NCBI RefSeq assembly: GCF_023734095.1
Contig: NZ_AP024620.1
Coordinates: forward strand, 492,501 to 556,500
Length of the DNA: 64,000 nucleotides
Source of the DNA: Moorella sp. Hama-1
Lineage (GTDB): Bacteria > Bacillota > DSM-521 > Neomoorellales > Neomoorellaceae
Reading direction: 5' to 3'
Under the pieces are notes generated by a model. It ran no database searches. It was not told the DNA's origin and saw nothing but the letters and a program-made list of their open reading frames with translations. Shown here one piece after another: positions 53,364 to 63,765 of the stretch (within the stretch, counting starts at the first letter, position 1; every line of letters starts with the position of its first letter). The translations under genes were made by a program, and so were the position numbers.

Positions 53364-55387
53364 ACCGCCGGCTCAAGGGTTATGTGGCAGCCCTCATCTT
53401 TATCTTCATCCTGCTGACCAGCCGTCTTTTCTTCCTCCAGATCGTCAGCGCCCAGGAGTTTACCAAACAATCGACGGAGAACCGGATTCGCATCAACCCC
53501 ATTGAGGCCCGGCGGGGCGACATCCTGGCCAGCGGCGGCGAGGTCCTGGCTACCAGCCAGCCGGTTTATGTTGTTACCATTCGTAGTATGCCCAAGCAAA
53601 ACCAGGATACAGTCATTAATAACCTGGCCAACCTCCTGGGTGACCCGGAGCTGACCCCGGCGGCAATCCACGATTTAATAGATAAAAATCCCTTTCGCTA
53701 CGAACCCACAGAGGTGAAAAGGATCCCGGCCAGCGACCCAGCGGCGGCCGCCCTCATCGCCCGGTTGGAGGAACATCGCGCCGAGATACCGGGGGTCAAT
53801 ATCATTGAAGAGCCCCAGCGTTACTACCCCAACGGCCCCCTGGCCGGTCATATCCTGGGGTATGTAGGCCGGATAACCCAGGAGGAACTGGACGCCCATA
53901 AGGAAGACAACTACCGGCCCAATGCCATAATCGGCAAGAGCGGTATCGAGGGTTTCCTGGAGTATAGCAATATTAGCGGTCAGGAGATGGGCCTGCGAGG
54001 TAAGGATGGGGCCGAACAGGTAGAAGTGGACGCCTTCAACCGTAAAGTCCGCGACCTGGTAACCCTGCCCCCTACCCCCGGGGACACAGTCCAGCTGACC
54101 ATTAATTTTAAGCTCCAGCAGACCCTGGAGAAGGCCCTGGACCAGGTAATCGCCAACACCAAAAAAACAGATCCCGCCGCCGGCGGCGGGGCGGCAGTAG
54201 TCCTGGATGTCAGGACCGGAGCTGTTCTGGCCCTGGCCAGCAAACCCGATATTGACCCCAATGATTTCGTTAACGGTAACTATGCCAAAAAGGCCGGCTA
54301 CTACAATGACCCCCAGTTGCGGCCCCTTTTCAACCGCGCCATCCAGGGGGTTTACCCGCCGGGCTCGATTTTTAAGCCCATTACCGCCATGGCTGCCCTG
54401 AGTGCCGGCGTTATCACCCCGTCAGATACTATCTTTGATGCCGGCCACTACTGGAAGCCGCCCTATATCACCTGCTGGGTACCTTCGGGCCACGGCTATG
54501 TCAACCTCAACCGGGCCATGGCCGTCTCCTGCAACACTTACTTCCAGTGGGCCGGGGACCTGGCCGGCATCGCCAGGATCGACCAGGTGGGGCAAGAGTT
54601 CGGCCTGGGGCAACCGACGGGGATCGTCGGCCTCCAGGGTGAGGCCCGGGGTATCCTCCCCTCGCCCCAGTGGAAAAAGGAGCTTAATGCCCCTATCTGG
54701 GACCGGTGGTTAAAGAATCAAGAGGCAGCCATCGAAAAGAAATACGCCGGTCTCCTGGCGGCAGCCGGACCCGGCGAAAAGGACCGGTTGCTGCAGCAAA
54801 AGCAGAGCGAACTCAACGCGGTCAAGGCCAAGTACCAGATTAACTATAACTTTGATACCAACTGGCAGCCCTTTAATACCTTTAACACCGCCATGGGTCA
54901 GGGCGACAACAGCTATACCGTCATCCAGCTGGCCAACTATATCGCCACCCTGGCCAACGGCGGCACCCGCTGGCGGCCCTACCTGGTAGCCAAAATTATT
55001 GGCGCCGACGGGTCCCTGAAGCAGGAGTACCAACCGGAAGTCCTGAACCGGGTGACGGTTTCCACCCAGACCATGGCCGAGGTGCGACGGGCCATGCTGG
55101 AGGCGACCCAATCCCGGGAAGGTACGGCCAGTTTCCTCTTTACCGATTTCCCGCCCAATATCCAGGTCGGCGCCAAGACGGGTACCGCCCAGACAGGAGC
55201 AACAACTAACGGCACCTTCGTGGCCTTTGCCCCCTATGATAATCCCCAGGTAGCCCTGGCGGTCGTCATCGAACACGCCAAACACGGTGGTGACTCCGCC
55301 GGGGTGGTGGCCCGGGAGGTCCTGGCCCAGTATTTTAACCTGCCGGATGTCCTGAATAAGCCGATTAACGGTGTTTCCGTGGAATAA
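53324..55387 (+). CDS. mrdA: Penicillin-binding protein 2
   Basis: A 687-residue transpeptidase for cell elongation, ATG 53324. One N-terminal membrane segment (residues 19-38) is followed by the dimerisation domain, with RRGDILASGGEVLATS. The transpeptidase domain has the active-site serine motif SIFK (in YPPGSIFKPITAM), SCNTYFQ (SxN) and KTGTAQTG (KTG). It works with the glycosyltransferase RodA at 57238. A terminator follows. Confidence 0.95.
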   Translation: MGNQEKENWKPWLNRRLKGYVAALIFIFILLTSRLFFLQIVSAQEFTKQSTENRIRINPIEARRGDILASGGEVLATSQPVYVVTIRSMPKQNQDTVINNLANLLGDPELTPAAIHDLIDKNPFRYEPTEVKRIPASDPAAAALIARLEEHRAEIPGVNIIEEPQRYYPNGPLAGHILGYVGRITQEELDAHKEDNYRPNAIIGKSGIEGFLEYSNISGQEMGLRGKDGAEQVEVDAFNRKVRDLVTLPPTPGDTVQLTINFKLQQTLEKALDQVIANTKKTDPAAGGGAAVVLDVRTGAVLALASKPDIDPNDFVNGNYAKKAGYYNDPQLRPLFNRAIQGVYPPGSIFKPITAMAALSAGVITPSDTIFDAGHYWKPPYITCWVPSGHGYVNLNRAMAVSCNTYFQWAGDLAGIARIDQVGQEFGLGQPTGIVGLQGEARGILPSPQWKKELNAPIWDRWLKNQEAAIEKKYAGLLAAAGPGEKDRLLQQKQSELNAVKAKYQINYNFDTNWQPFNTFNTAMGQGDNSYTVIQLANYIATLANGGTRWRPYLVAKIIGADGSLKQEYQPEVLNRVTVSTQTMAEVRRAMLEATQSREGTASFLFTDFPPNIQVGAKTGTAQTGATTNGTFVAFAPYDNPQVALAVVIEHAKHGGDSAGVVAREVLAQYFNLPDVLNKPINGVSVE

Positions 55388-55414
55388 TGTCCACCACTGT
55401 CTGTTTTTGGTGAG

Positions 55415-55445
55415 AAGACGGGGAAAAAAGGCCCCGTCTTTTTTC
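55415..55445 (+). terminator. Terminator of the mreBCD-mrdA operon
   Basis: AAGACGGGG (55415-55423) pairs with CCCCGTCTT (55432-55440), followed by TTTTCC. Confidence 0.9.
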
Positions 55446-55532
55446 CTGTGGCGGCAGGATTTGCCTGATTGATGTAGAAAAATAACTAAGCCGAAGCGGA
55501 TTTTGCCGCCTGGTATTAAGGAGGAAAAGGAC

Positions 55533-55982
55533 GTGTTTTCTGCCAATGAAGGCGAAACCGGGGTAGGCACTTCTCAAGGGGCAGCGCGACCAGTTACCAG
55601 GGCCCAGCCCGGGCCGGACAACCATACCTTTCTGGTTTGTCGCACGGTACGTTCGGGGCAGGTCATCAAGTGTCCCGGTAACGTGGTGGTCATGGGGGAT
55701 GTGCACCCGGGGGGTGAAATAATAGCTGCCGGCCATGTTATTATCATGGGTACCCTGAAGGGTGTAGTTCACGCCGGTGCCGAGGGGTTTGAGGGGGCTG
55801 TCGTCCTGGCCTTCCGCCTGCAGCCCACCCAGCTGCGGATCGCCGGCTACATCAGCAGGGCCCCCGACGACGGCGACAGCACCGGGGCCGGGGGGCCGGA
55901 AATGGCCCGGGTGCAGGAGGCCGCTGTGGTTATTGAAAAGTACCAGCCCGGTAACGAGAAACGCTGGTTAAACCAAGCCTGA
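55533..55982 (+). CDS. minC: Septum site-determining protein MinC, C-terminal domain form
   Basis: A 149-residue protein; GTG 55533 with AAGGAGGAAAAGG upstream. Only the C-terminal beta-helix domain of MinC is present (about 35-135: RSGQVIKCPGNVVVMGDVHPGGEIIAAGHVIIMGTLKGVVHAG in short pieces). The N-terminal FtsZ-inhibiting domain of normal MinC (about 220 residues) is replaced by a short disordered leader. The protein should still bind MinD. How it would block FtsZ is unclear. Confidence 0.88.
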   Translation: MFSANEGETGVGTSQGAARPVTRAQPGPDNHTFLVCRTVRSGQVIKCPGNVVVMGDVHPGGEIIAAGHVIIMGTLKGVVHAGAEGFEGAVVLAFRLQPTQLRIAGYISRAPDDGDSTGAGGPEMARVQEAAVVIEKYQPGNEKRWLNQA

Positions 55983-56003
55983 CGCAGGAAGAGGAGGAAC
56001 AAC

Positions 56004-56795
56004 ATGGGCGAAGTGATCGTCATCACTTCCGGTAAGGGAGGGGTTGGCAAAACAACCACTACCGCCAACCTCGGTACCGGCCTGGCCAATCTGGGTAAAA
56101 AAGTAGTCCTGGTGGATACCGATATCGGTTTAAGGAACCTGGACGTGGTCATGGGCCTGGAAAACCGGATTGTCTATGACCTTATTGATGTTGTAGAAGG
56201 GCGCTGCCGCTTAAAGCAGGCCCTGATCAAAGATAAAAGGCTGGAAAACCTCTACCTTTTGCCGGCCAACCAGACCCGGGATAAGACGGCCGTCAGCCGC
56301 CAGCAGATGATCGACCTGACCTCCCAACTGCGGGAGGAGTTTGAGTTCGTCCTCATTGACTGCCCGGCAGGTATTGAGATGGGTTTCAAAAACGCCATAG
56401 CCGGCGCCGAAAAAGCCCTGGTGGTTACGACCCCGGAGGTGGCCGCCGTCCGGGATGCCGACCGCATCGTCGGCCTGCTGGAGGCAGCGGAAATGGAGCC
56501 GCCCCGCCTGATTATCAACCGTCTGCGGCCGGATATGGTCCGCCGGGGTGATATGATGGATATCGAGGACATGCTGGAGATCCTGGCCATTGATCTCATC
56601 GGGGTGGTACCGGAAGACCAGTACATCGTCATTTCGACCAACCGGGGTGAACCGGCCGTCCTGGACAGACATTCCCGGGCCGGTCAGGCCTATCGTAATA
56701 TTTCCCGGCGCCTGATTGGGGAAGAGATACCCTTTGTTAACTGGGAAAGTGGCAGCTTAATGGCCCGGTTGAAAAAACTCATGGGCCTGGGCTAG
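56004..56795 (+). CDS. minD: Septum site-determining ATPase MinD
   Basis: A 263-residue ATPase from ATG 56004. The deviant Walker A motif is GKGGVGKTTTTANLG. Later come LVDTDIGLRNLDVVMGLENR and DCPAGIEMGFKNAI. The C-terminal amphipathic membrane-targeting helix is SLMARLKKLMGLG. It recruits MinC to the membrane, and MinE stimulates its ATPase. Confidence 0.97.
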   Translation: MGEVIVITSGKGGVGKTTTTANLGTGLANLGKKVVLVDTDIGLRNLDVVMGLENRIVYDLIDVVEGRCRLKQALIKDKRLENLYLLPANQTRDKTAVSRQQMIDLTSQLREEFEFVLIDCPAGIEMGFKNAIAGAEKALVVTTPEVAAVRDADRIVGLLEAAEMEPPRLIINRLRPDMVRRGDMMDIEDMLEILAIDLIGVVPEDQYIVISTNRGEPAVLDRHSRAGQAYRNISRRLIGEEIPFVNWESGSLMARLKKLMGLG

Positions 56796-56810
56796 AGAAG
56801 GGGGCGCGTC

Positions 56811-57110
56811 ATGGTGTTGGAGTTTTTGCTGCGCTTTTTTGGGCGGGAAACTGCAAGCAGTAAGAAGGTGGCCAAGGAACGGTTACGCCTGGTGCTGGTC
56901 CATGACCGGGCCGGTGTCTCCCCCCACCTCCTCGAATCCCTTAAAAACGACCTGATTAAAGTTATCTCCGATTATATGGATATCGACACCAATGGTCTGG
57001 AGGTCAGCCTGACCCAGGAGAATGACGCGGTGGCCCTGGTAGCCAATATCCCCATCCTGCGGGTCAAACGTACCTTTAAGACCATCCAGGAACCGGCCCT
57101 GAAGGCTTGA
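56811..57110 (+). CDS. minE: Cell division topological specificity factor MinE
   Basis: A 99-residue protein from ATG 56811 with AAGGGGG upstream. The N-terminal membrane helix (VLEFLLRFFGRE) leads into the MinD-interacting region (AKERLRLVLVHDRAGVSPH). The beta-strand dimer domain ends the protein. With MinD it sets the place of division. Confidence 0.94.
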   Translation: MVLEFLLRFFGRETASSKKVAKERLRLVLVHDRAGVSPHLLESLKNDLIKVISDYMDIDTNGLEVSLTQENDAVALVANIPILRVKRTFKTIQEPALKA

Positions 57111-57114
57111 GCTG

Positions 57115-57146
57115 ATCCCCCCTCCCTGGCAGGGGGATTTCTTTTT
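57115..57146 (+). terminator. Terminator of the min genes
   Basis: ATCCCCC (57115-57121) pairs with GGGGGAT (57132-57138), followed by TTCTTTTT. Confidence 0.85.
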
Positions 57147-57180
57147 ACCGGTTTCCTTTTACCGGCAGGGTTGTGGTATT

Positions 57181-57210
57181 TTGTTATGGTTCTGATGCCG
57201 GCGCTATAAT
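57181..57210 (+). promoter_or_regulatory. Promoter of rodA
   Basis: TTGTTA (57181-57186), 18 bases, TATAAT (57205-57210), 28 bases before the start. Confidence 0.6.
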
Positions 57211-57237
57211 ATAATGGTGGGGTGAAGGCGGGGGAAG

Positions 57238-58377
57238 TTGATGTTTGAACGCAGGATGTGGCGTAACCTCGATTACTATTTCATTGGCGGCATTATCGCC
57301 CTGCTGGCCGTTGGCCTGCTGGTTTTGAAGAGCGCTTCGGCCAACGTAATGGCCGATCCCAATTTCTTTGTCAAGAAGCAATTTATCTGGATTCTCCTGG
57401 GCCTGGGGGGCATGGCCTGCGTCCTGATGGTGGATTATGACCAGCTTAAGCGCTACCAGTTGCCCCTCTATGCCTTGAATATACTCATGCTGGCGGCGGT
57501 AGCTCTGGTCGGCCATGAAGCCAAGGGAGCCCAGCGCTGGATTGACCTGAAATTTTTCCTGCTCCAACCCTCGGAGTTTGCCAAGACCATTACCGTGATT
57601 ACCCTGGCCTGTCTCCTGGATAAACGCCAGGGTGGGCTCAACCGCTGGCAGGATCTGCTAGTCCCCTTTCTTTATGTCGCCGTACCCCTGGTCTTGATTC
57701 TCAAACAACCTGACCTGGGCACGGCTCTGGTGCTTCTGGCCATCCTCTTTGGCATGCTCTATGTGGGCGGCGCCAACCTGAAATTGTTGCTCTTGATCTT
57801 TGGCGGCGGCTTGCTGCTGGTGGGCCTGGCCCTTTTCGCCCACTTCCACTTTGGCCTGCCCCTGCCTTTGCAGGATTACCAGATGCGGCGCCTGGTGGTC
57901 TTCTTGAACCCCTATAACGACGGCAAGGGTGGTATGGGGGAAGGCTACCACGTCATCCAGTCCCAGATTGCCATTGGTTCCGGCGGCTGGTGGGGCGTCG
58001 GCCTGTACCAGGGCTCCCAGGTGCAGCTGAACTTCCTGCCCGAGCACCACACGGACTTTATCTTCTCAGTGGTAGGCGAGGAACTGGGGTTCGTGCGGAC
58101 GGTGGGGATTATCGCCCTGTACTTCCTGACCCTGTACCGCATGGTCCGCATCGCCGGCCAGGCCAAGGATATGTTTGGTTCCCTGCTGGTGAGCGGGGTG
58201 GCCTCCCTGTTTGCCTTTCACATCCTGGTCAACATTGGCATGACAACGGGCATCATGCCGGTGGCGGGCATACCTCTGCCCCTCTTCAGCTATGGCGGCA
58301 GCGCCATGCTGGCCAACATGCTCGCCCTGGGGCTGGTTCTCAATGTTAACCTCCGGCGGCAAAAAATACTTTTTTAG
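57238..58377 (+). CDS. rodA: Rod-shape determining glycosyltransferase RodA
   Basis: A 379-residue SEDS-family peptidoglycan polymerase with about ten membrane segments, ATG 57238. Signatures include HEAKGAQRWIDLKFFLLQPSEFAK, LKQPDLGTALVLL, PEHHTDFIFSVVGEELGF and MPVAGIPLPLFSYGGSAML. It is the partner of PBP2 for side-wall growth. It has its own promoter and follows the min terminator. Confidence 0.95.
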   Translation: MMFERRMWRNLDYYFIGGIIALLAVGLLVLKSASANVMADPNFFVKKQFIWILLGLGGMACVLMVDYDQLKRYQLPLYALNILMLAAVALVGHEAKGAQRWIDLKFFLLQPSEFAKTITVITLACLLDKRQGGLNRWQDLLVPFLYVAVPLVLILKQPDLGTALVLLAILFGMLYVGGANLKLLLLIFGGGLLLVGLALFAHFHFGLPLPLQDYQMRRLVVFLNPYNDGKGGMGEGYHVIQSQIAIGSGGWWGVGLYQGSQVQLNFLPEHHTDFIFSVVGEELGFVRTVGIIALYFLTLYRMVRIAGQAKDMFGSLLVSGVASLFAFHILVNIGMTTGIMPVAGIPLPLFSYGGSAMLANMLALGLVLNVNLRRQKILF

Positions 58378-58389
58378 GGGTTACTCCTA

Positions 58390-58457
58390 TTGACAAGGGG
58401 TAACCCCTTGTGTATATTAATAATTGGCTGTTAGCACTTGAGTCCGGTGAGTGCTAA
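58390..58457 (+). promoter_or_regulatory. groESL promoter with CIRCE operator
   Basis: TTGACA (58390-58395), 17 bases, TATATT (58413-58418). The CIRCE element follows at 58431-58457: TTAGCACTT, nine bases, GAGTGCTAA, one mismatch from consensus. HrcA binds it to repress chaperone genes until heat stress. The promoter spacer itself contains the palindrome ACAAGGGG-TAA-CCCCTTGT. Confidence 0.95.
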
Positions 58458-58490
58458 CAAACCTGCAGCTTATGAAAGGAGGAGTTTTAT

Positions 58491-58775
58491 ATGCTCAAAC
58501 CACTTGCCGACCGGGTAGTCATCAAGGTTCTATCCGGCGAGGAAAAAACCCAGGGAGGTATTGTCTTACCGGATACCGCCAAGGAAAAGCCCCAGGAAGG
58601 GGAAGTTATCGCCGTCGGTCCGGGCAAAATCCTGGATAATGGCAGCCGCGTAGCGCCGGAAGTTAAAAAGGGCGATGTGGTGGTATTTGCCAAGTACAGC
58701 GGCACAGAAGTTAAGTATGAAGGCCAGGAATACCTGATCATCCGCGACAGCGATATCCTGGCAGTTAAAGAATAA
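58491..58775 (+). CDS. groS: Co-chaperonin GroES
   Basis: A 94-residue lid protein, ATG 58491 with AAAGGAGGAG upstream. Typical parts are [38 protein letters not shown], including the mobile loop, and [15 protein letters not shown]. It forms a heptamer on GroEL. Confidence 0.97.
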   Translation: MLKPLADRVVIKVLSGEEKTQGGIVLPDTAKEKPQEGEVIAVGPGKILDNGSRVAPEVKKGDVVVFAKYSGTEVKYEGQEYLIIRDSDILAVKE

Positions 58776-58810
58776 GCTGGTTGCAAAATCTGTTAACGAG
58801 CTAAAGTTAA

Positions 58811-60445
<1,635 letters not shown>

Positions 60446-60461
60446 GCCTGAAGCAAGCAGG

Positions 60462-60492
60462 AAAGCCAGGATTCGTTCCTGGCTTTTCTTTT
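60462..60492 (+). terminator. Terminator of groESL
   Basis: AAAGCCAGG (60462-60470) pairs with CCTGGCTTT (60478-60486), followed by TCTTTTT. Confidence 0.9.
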
Positions 60493-60620
60493 TAGCCGAA
60501 ACAGCCGCTGATGGTGGGGTGGGGGGTAAGGGTTGACGATTGATTTACCAGGGGTTATGTGGTACCATATTTTGTAGGTGGAAAAAGCTGTATGTCCAGG
60601 GGAAAAAGAGGATGGTGACC

Positions 60621-60956
60621 ATGAAAAAGAATATATCCGGTAAGATTGATAAGGCGATCAAGGAGTTTTGTGAACTTTTGAAGCAACAGTTGGGTGGAAA
60701 ACTTCTTAGAACTCGCCTATTTGGTTCGGTAGCCAGGGGTACTGCTACACCGGAGTCGGATATTGATATTCTTGTTGTTGTAGAAAACGAGGATAAGCTT
60801 GCCAGGGAAATAGTAATCGAAGCAGCAGTAGATATTAATTTAAAGTATGACGTTGTAATCTCGCCAATAATCATGTCAGCAGCACGTTATTCAGGTCCAC
60901 TGTTCCAGGAGACTTTTTTCTATAAGTCCATCCAGGAAGAGGGGATACCTCTGTGA
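60621..60956 (+). CDS. MNT-type nucleotidyltransferase antitoxin
   Basis: A 111-residue minimal nucleotidyltransferase. ATG 60621 is preferred because AGAGGATGG precedes it, with ATG 60612 possible. The active-site motif is LFGSVARGTATPESDIDILVVV, the GS-x-DxD pattern. MNT proteins act as antitoxins of HEPN ribonucleases by adding AMP units to them. The gene overlaps the HEPN gene by four bases. It is more AT-rich than its neighbours. Confidence 0.88.
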   Translation: MKKNISGKIDKAIKEFCELLKQQLGGKLLRTRLFGSVARGTATPESDIDILVVVENEDKLAREIVIEAAVDINLKYDVVISPIIMSAARYSGPLFQETFFYKSIQEEGIPL

Positions 60957-61339
60957 GTATAGATTTATGCCGGTGGCGGCTGGAAAAGGCCGAAAGGACC
61001 TTCAAAGAAGGAGAACAGCTTCCAAAAGTTGGCTCTTACAATGGCGCCATTAACCGCTTTTATTACGCGGCCTTTCATGCTGTGAGGGCACTGCTGGCTC
61101 TGAAAAAGCTGGATTCAGCAAAACATAGCGGTGTTATATCATTGTTTAACCGTGAGTTTGTGAAAACGGGAGTAATAAGCAAAGAAGCGAGTAAAACCCT
61201 GTCTGCGATTTTTAACATGCGTTCTGAGGCTGATCATGATGACTTTAAGAGTTTCAGCCTTCAGGAAGCCACGGATGCAAGAAAAGCAGTACGATCTTTA
61301 ATCGACGAAGCGTCCGCATATTTGGCGACTATATCTTAA
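60953..61339 (+). CDS. HEPN-domain toxin
   Basis: A 128-residue helical protein from GTG 60953. It has the HEPN pattern NGAINRFYYAAFHAVRALLALK and the ribonuclease motif R-x4-H in MRSEADHDD, followed by YLATIS at the end. With the MNT gene it forms a HepT/MntA type toxin-antitoxin pair. It stands alone in a chromosomal region without other mobile signs. Confidence 0.88.
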   Translation: MSIDLCRWRLEKAERTFKEGEQLPKVGSYNGAINRFYYAAFHAVRALLALKKLDSAKHSGVISLFNREFVKTGVISKEASKTLSAIFNMRSEADHDDFKSFSLQEATDARKAVRSLIDEASAYLATIS

Positions 61340-61370
61340 TTGTTCACCCGGCTGGTAATTAAGCCTACTT

Positions 61371-61396
61371 AACCCGGCAACAACCCGCCGGGTATT
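61371..61396 (+). terminator. Hairpin behind the HEPN gene
   Basis: ACCCGGC and GCCGGGT form a 7-bp stem between the HEPN gene and thiE. The T-tract is poor (ATTATAT), so termination is uncertain. Confidence 0.4.
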
Positions 61397-61426
61397 ATAT
61401 TGCAAAGATTCGGAGGAGGCTATCTT

Positions 61427-62026
61427 ATGGCCTGGCTATACGTTATTAGTAATCGCCATCAGGTGGTAACAGGTTCCCTGGTCGACCTGGCCGCTAGGCT
61501 CGCAGGCGTTGATTATTTACAGCTACGGGAAAAGGACCTGCCGGCCGGCGAGCTCTATAATCTCGCCCGGCAGATCAAAGAAGTCTTACCCGCGGGGACG
61601 CGCCTGCTGGTGAATGACCGCCTGGACGTCGCCCTGGCTGCCGGGGCCGACGGGGTCCATCTGGGGGAAAACTCCTTACCCCCGGCGGCGGCGCGCCGGC
61701 TCCTGGGCCCGGATAAAATCCTGGGGGTCTCCGTCCATAGCGTCGAGGGCGCCAGGCGGGCGGCAGCCGCCGGGGCCGATTACCTGCTCTTTGGTCACAT
61801 TTTTACCACGGCCTCCAAGGCGGGTCTCCCGCCCCGGGGATTGACGACCCTGTCGGAAGTTGCCGCCAATGTTAACATACCAGTCATCGCCCTGGGCGGG
61901 ATTACTGTCGACCGGGTAACCGGGTGCCTGGCGGCCGGAGCCGGAGGAGTGGCCGTCATGTCGGCCGTGATGGCCGCCCGGGAGCCGGCGGCCGCTGTCA
62001 CCGCCCTGCGCCGGGCCCTGGAATAA
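61427..62026 (+). CDS. thiE: Thiamine-phosphate synthase family protein (ThiE/TenI)
   Basis: A 199-residue TIM-barrel protein, ATG 61427 with GGAGGAGG upstream. Family parts are LQLREKDLPAGEL, LLVNDRLDVALAAGADGVHLGENSLP, LLFGHIFTTASKAGLPPRG and IPVIALGGIT. ThiE joins the pyrimidine and thiazole parts of thiamine. TenI is a related aromatase, and the LPPRG loop is compatible with either. No other thi genes are next to it. Confidence 0.85.
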   Translation: MAWLYVISNRHQVVTGSLVDLAARLAGVDYLQLREKDLPAGELYNLARQIKEVLPAGTRLLVNDRLDVALAAGADGVHLGENSLPPAAARRLLGPDKILGVSVHSVEGARRAAAAGADYLLFGHIFTTASKAGLPPRGLTTLSEVAANVNIPVIALGGITVDRVTGCLAAGAGGVAVMSAVMAAREPAAAVTALRRALE

Positions 62027-62095
62027 AATGAGTCATATGTCCCCCACTAAAGCATATACATATACCAAGAAAATGCTTGTCCGGGGGGACGTCTG

Positions 62096-62833
62096 GTGCG
62101 TGATAACTGGGATTGGGAAGATATCAAGGGAGAACCCCTGGGCGGCTGGTCCGGGCCGGGCCGGAGCCTGCCACCGTCGCGGTTGCCCCGTCGCTGGCTC
62201 CGGCAGGCGGTCATCGCCGGCCTACTGTGGCTGGGTATCACCATGCTTTTCCGCCTGGATGCTCCCGGTGCCCGGCAGTTACAGGTGGGCTTGCGTCACT
62301 ACCTGGCCGACCCGGCGGCCGATTACACCGCCGTGGTGGCCGGGGTGGTACGCTCCGGCATGTGGATGGATGCCTATGACCGCTGGGTTTTTCACGCCCT
62401 GAAGCCGGGGGATAGCGCCCTGCCGGTTACAGCCAATCCCGCGCGGCCGGTCATGGCCCTGCCCCTATCCGGGAAGATTAGTCGTCCCTACGGTCAAGTC
62501 GGCACCGGAAGCGAGCAGCAATACTTCCATAATGGTATTGATATCCAGGCCCCCGGGGGGACGGCCGTCAGGGCCGCCCTGGACGGGCGCGTCGTCCGGG
62601 TAGGGCAGGACCCTCTCCTGGGGCAGGTCGTGGAGATTGACCACGGCCGGGGTTTGACGACGGTCTACGGCACCCTGGGTAAGGTTCAGGTTACCAGGGA
62701 CCAGGAGGTATCCCGGGGGTCGGTAATCGCCACCCTGGCCGGCGGTAAGACGGCGCAACTCCATTTCGAAGTGCGCCAGGATGGGCGGGCAGTAGATCCG
62801 GGCCCCTACCTGGAGAACCCGGCTCAAATTTAA
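62096..62833 (+). CDS. M23-type protein, SpoIVFA-like
   Basis: A 245-residue protein from GTG 62096. One membrane segment lies at about residues 38-55. The C-terminal LytM/M23 domain (about 125-240) keeps FHNGIDIQAPGGTAVRAALDGRVV. The second metal motif is QLHFEV where active enzymes have HLHFEV, so the catalytic histidine is replaced by Gln. The layout and the following intramembrane protease gene fit SpoIVFA, which holds SpoIVFB inactive until the spore cross-signal. Enzyme activity is unlikely. Confidence 0.82.
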   Translation: MRDNWDWEDIKGEPLGGWSGPGRSLPPSRLPRRWLRQAVIAGLLWLGITMLFRLDAPGARQLQVGLRHYLADPAADYTAVVAGVVRSGMWMDAYDRWVFHALKPGDSALPVTANPARPVMALPLSGKISRPYGQVGTGSEQQYFHNGIDIQAPGGTAVRAALDGRVVRVGQDPLLGQVVEIDHGRGLTTVYGTLGKVQVTRDQEVSRGSVIATLAGGKTAQLHFEVRQDGRAVDPGPYLENPAQI

Positions 62834-62836
62834 GCC

Positions 62837-63733
62837 ATGCGTGCCGGCCGCTGGGGCTCGACAACCTTTATCCTTAACGACTATTTTCTGCTCCTCCTGG
62901 GCCTTTATTTCCTCGTGGGGGTTCTCCCCCAGGCCTTGATGCTCTTTACGGCCGTGGCCTGTCATGAAGGCTGTCACGCCCTGGTGGCCGCCCGCCTGGG
63001 CTGGCAGGTCAAGAGTGTGGAGCTCTTTCCCTTTGGCGGTGTGGCCCGCCTGTACAGGCCCTCGGGGTGGCGCCAGCAGGAGGAAGCCCTCATTGCCCTG
63101 GCCGGGCCGGCGGCCAGCATCTTCCTGGCAGTTATAGCGAGCCTGGCCGTTAACCTTGCTGGAAACCCGCCAGCCTGGCTCCTTTTTTTCAGCCAGGTCA
63201 ACCTGATCCTGGCCCTCTTTAATCTCTGGCCGGGGTTGCCCCTGGACGGGGGGCGTATCTACCGGGCCTGGCGGGCCCGGCGGGCTGGCCTGGCCCGGGC
63301 TACGGTAGAGGGCGCTTACGGGGGGCAGGCGCTGGCCATTCTCCTGGGTGCAGGCAGCATCATCGGCTTTTACCTGCATCTGATGGATCTGCAGGGCCTG
63401 GTCCTGGCCCTCTTTATCTTTTATATCGCGCGGCAGGAAGGGGAGATGGCACCCTATATGTTCTGGCAGGATTTCTGGCGGCGGCGGGGTGTAAGGAGGC
63501 AAATTAGCCCCTTAAAGGCGAGCAAAGTCTTCTGGCTGGTTGCCGACCCGGGGCTACCTTTAAGCCGGGTGATGCGTTCCTTTGCCCCGGGTTCCTTTAA
63601 CCTGGTGGCCATAGTGGGCCGGCAGGGCGGGCTGGAGGGGATCGTTACCGAAACGGAAGTCCTGGAGGAACTCCTCTCCGGCGGGAGTGCCACCACCCTC
63701 ACCAGCCTGCTGAAAGGCCAAAAAAAGAATTGA
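62837..63733 (+). CDS. M50 intramembrane metalloprotease, SpoIVFB-like
   Basis: A 298-residue site-2-type protease from ATG 62837, three bases after the upstream gene. The zinc motif HEGCH lies in VACHEGCHALVAARLG. The second ligand region is NLWPGLPLDGGRI. Six hydrophobic segments lie in the first 200 residues. The C-terminal 80 residues resemble a CBS-type region (LSRVMRSFAPGSFNLVAIV). SpoIVFB cleaves pro-sigma K in the mother cell; the neighbouring SpoIVFA-like gene supports that role here. Confidence 0.88.
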   Translation: MRAGRWGSTTFILNDYFLLLLGLYFLVGVLPQALMLFTAVACHEGCHALVAARLGWQVKSVELFPFGGVARLYRPSGWRQQEEALIALAGPAASIFLAVIASLAVNLAGNPPAWLLFFSQVNLILALFNLWPGLPLDGGRIYRAWRARRAGLARATVEGAYGGQALAILLGAGSIIGFYLHLMDLQGLVLALFIFYIARQEGEMAPYMFWQDFWRRRGVRRQISPLKASKVFWLVADPGLPLSRVMRSFAPGSFNLVAIVGRQGGLEGIVTETEVLEELLSGGSATTLTSLLKGQKKN

Positions 63734-63758
63734 CATCCGGTGGCGGTGCCGCTATAAT
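63730..63758 (+). promoter_or_regulatory. Strong promoter at the end of the SpoIVFB-like gene
   Basis: TTGACA (63730-63735, overlapping the stop codon), 17 bases, TATAAT (63753-63758). It points into the untranslated region at the window edge. Confidence 0.8.
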
Positions 63759-63765
63759 AAAATTA

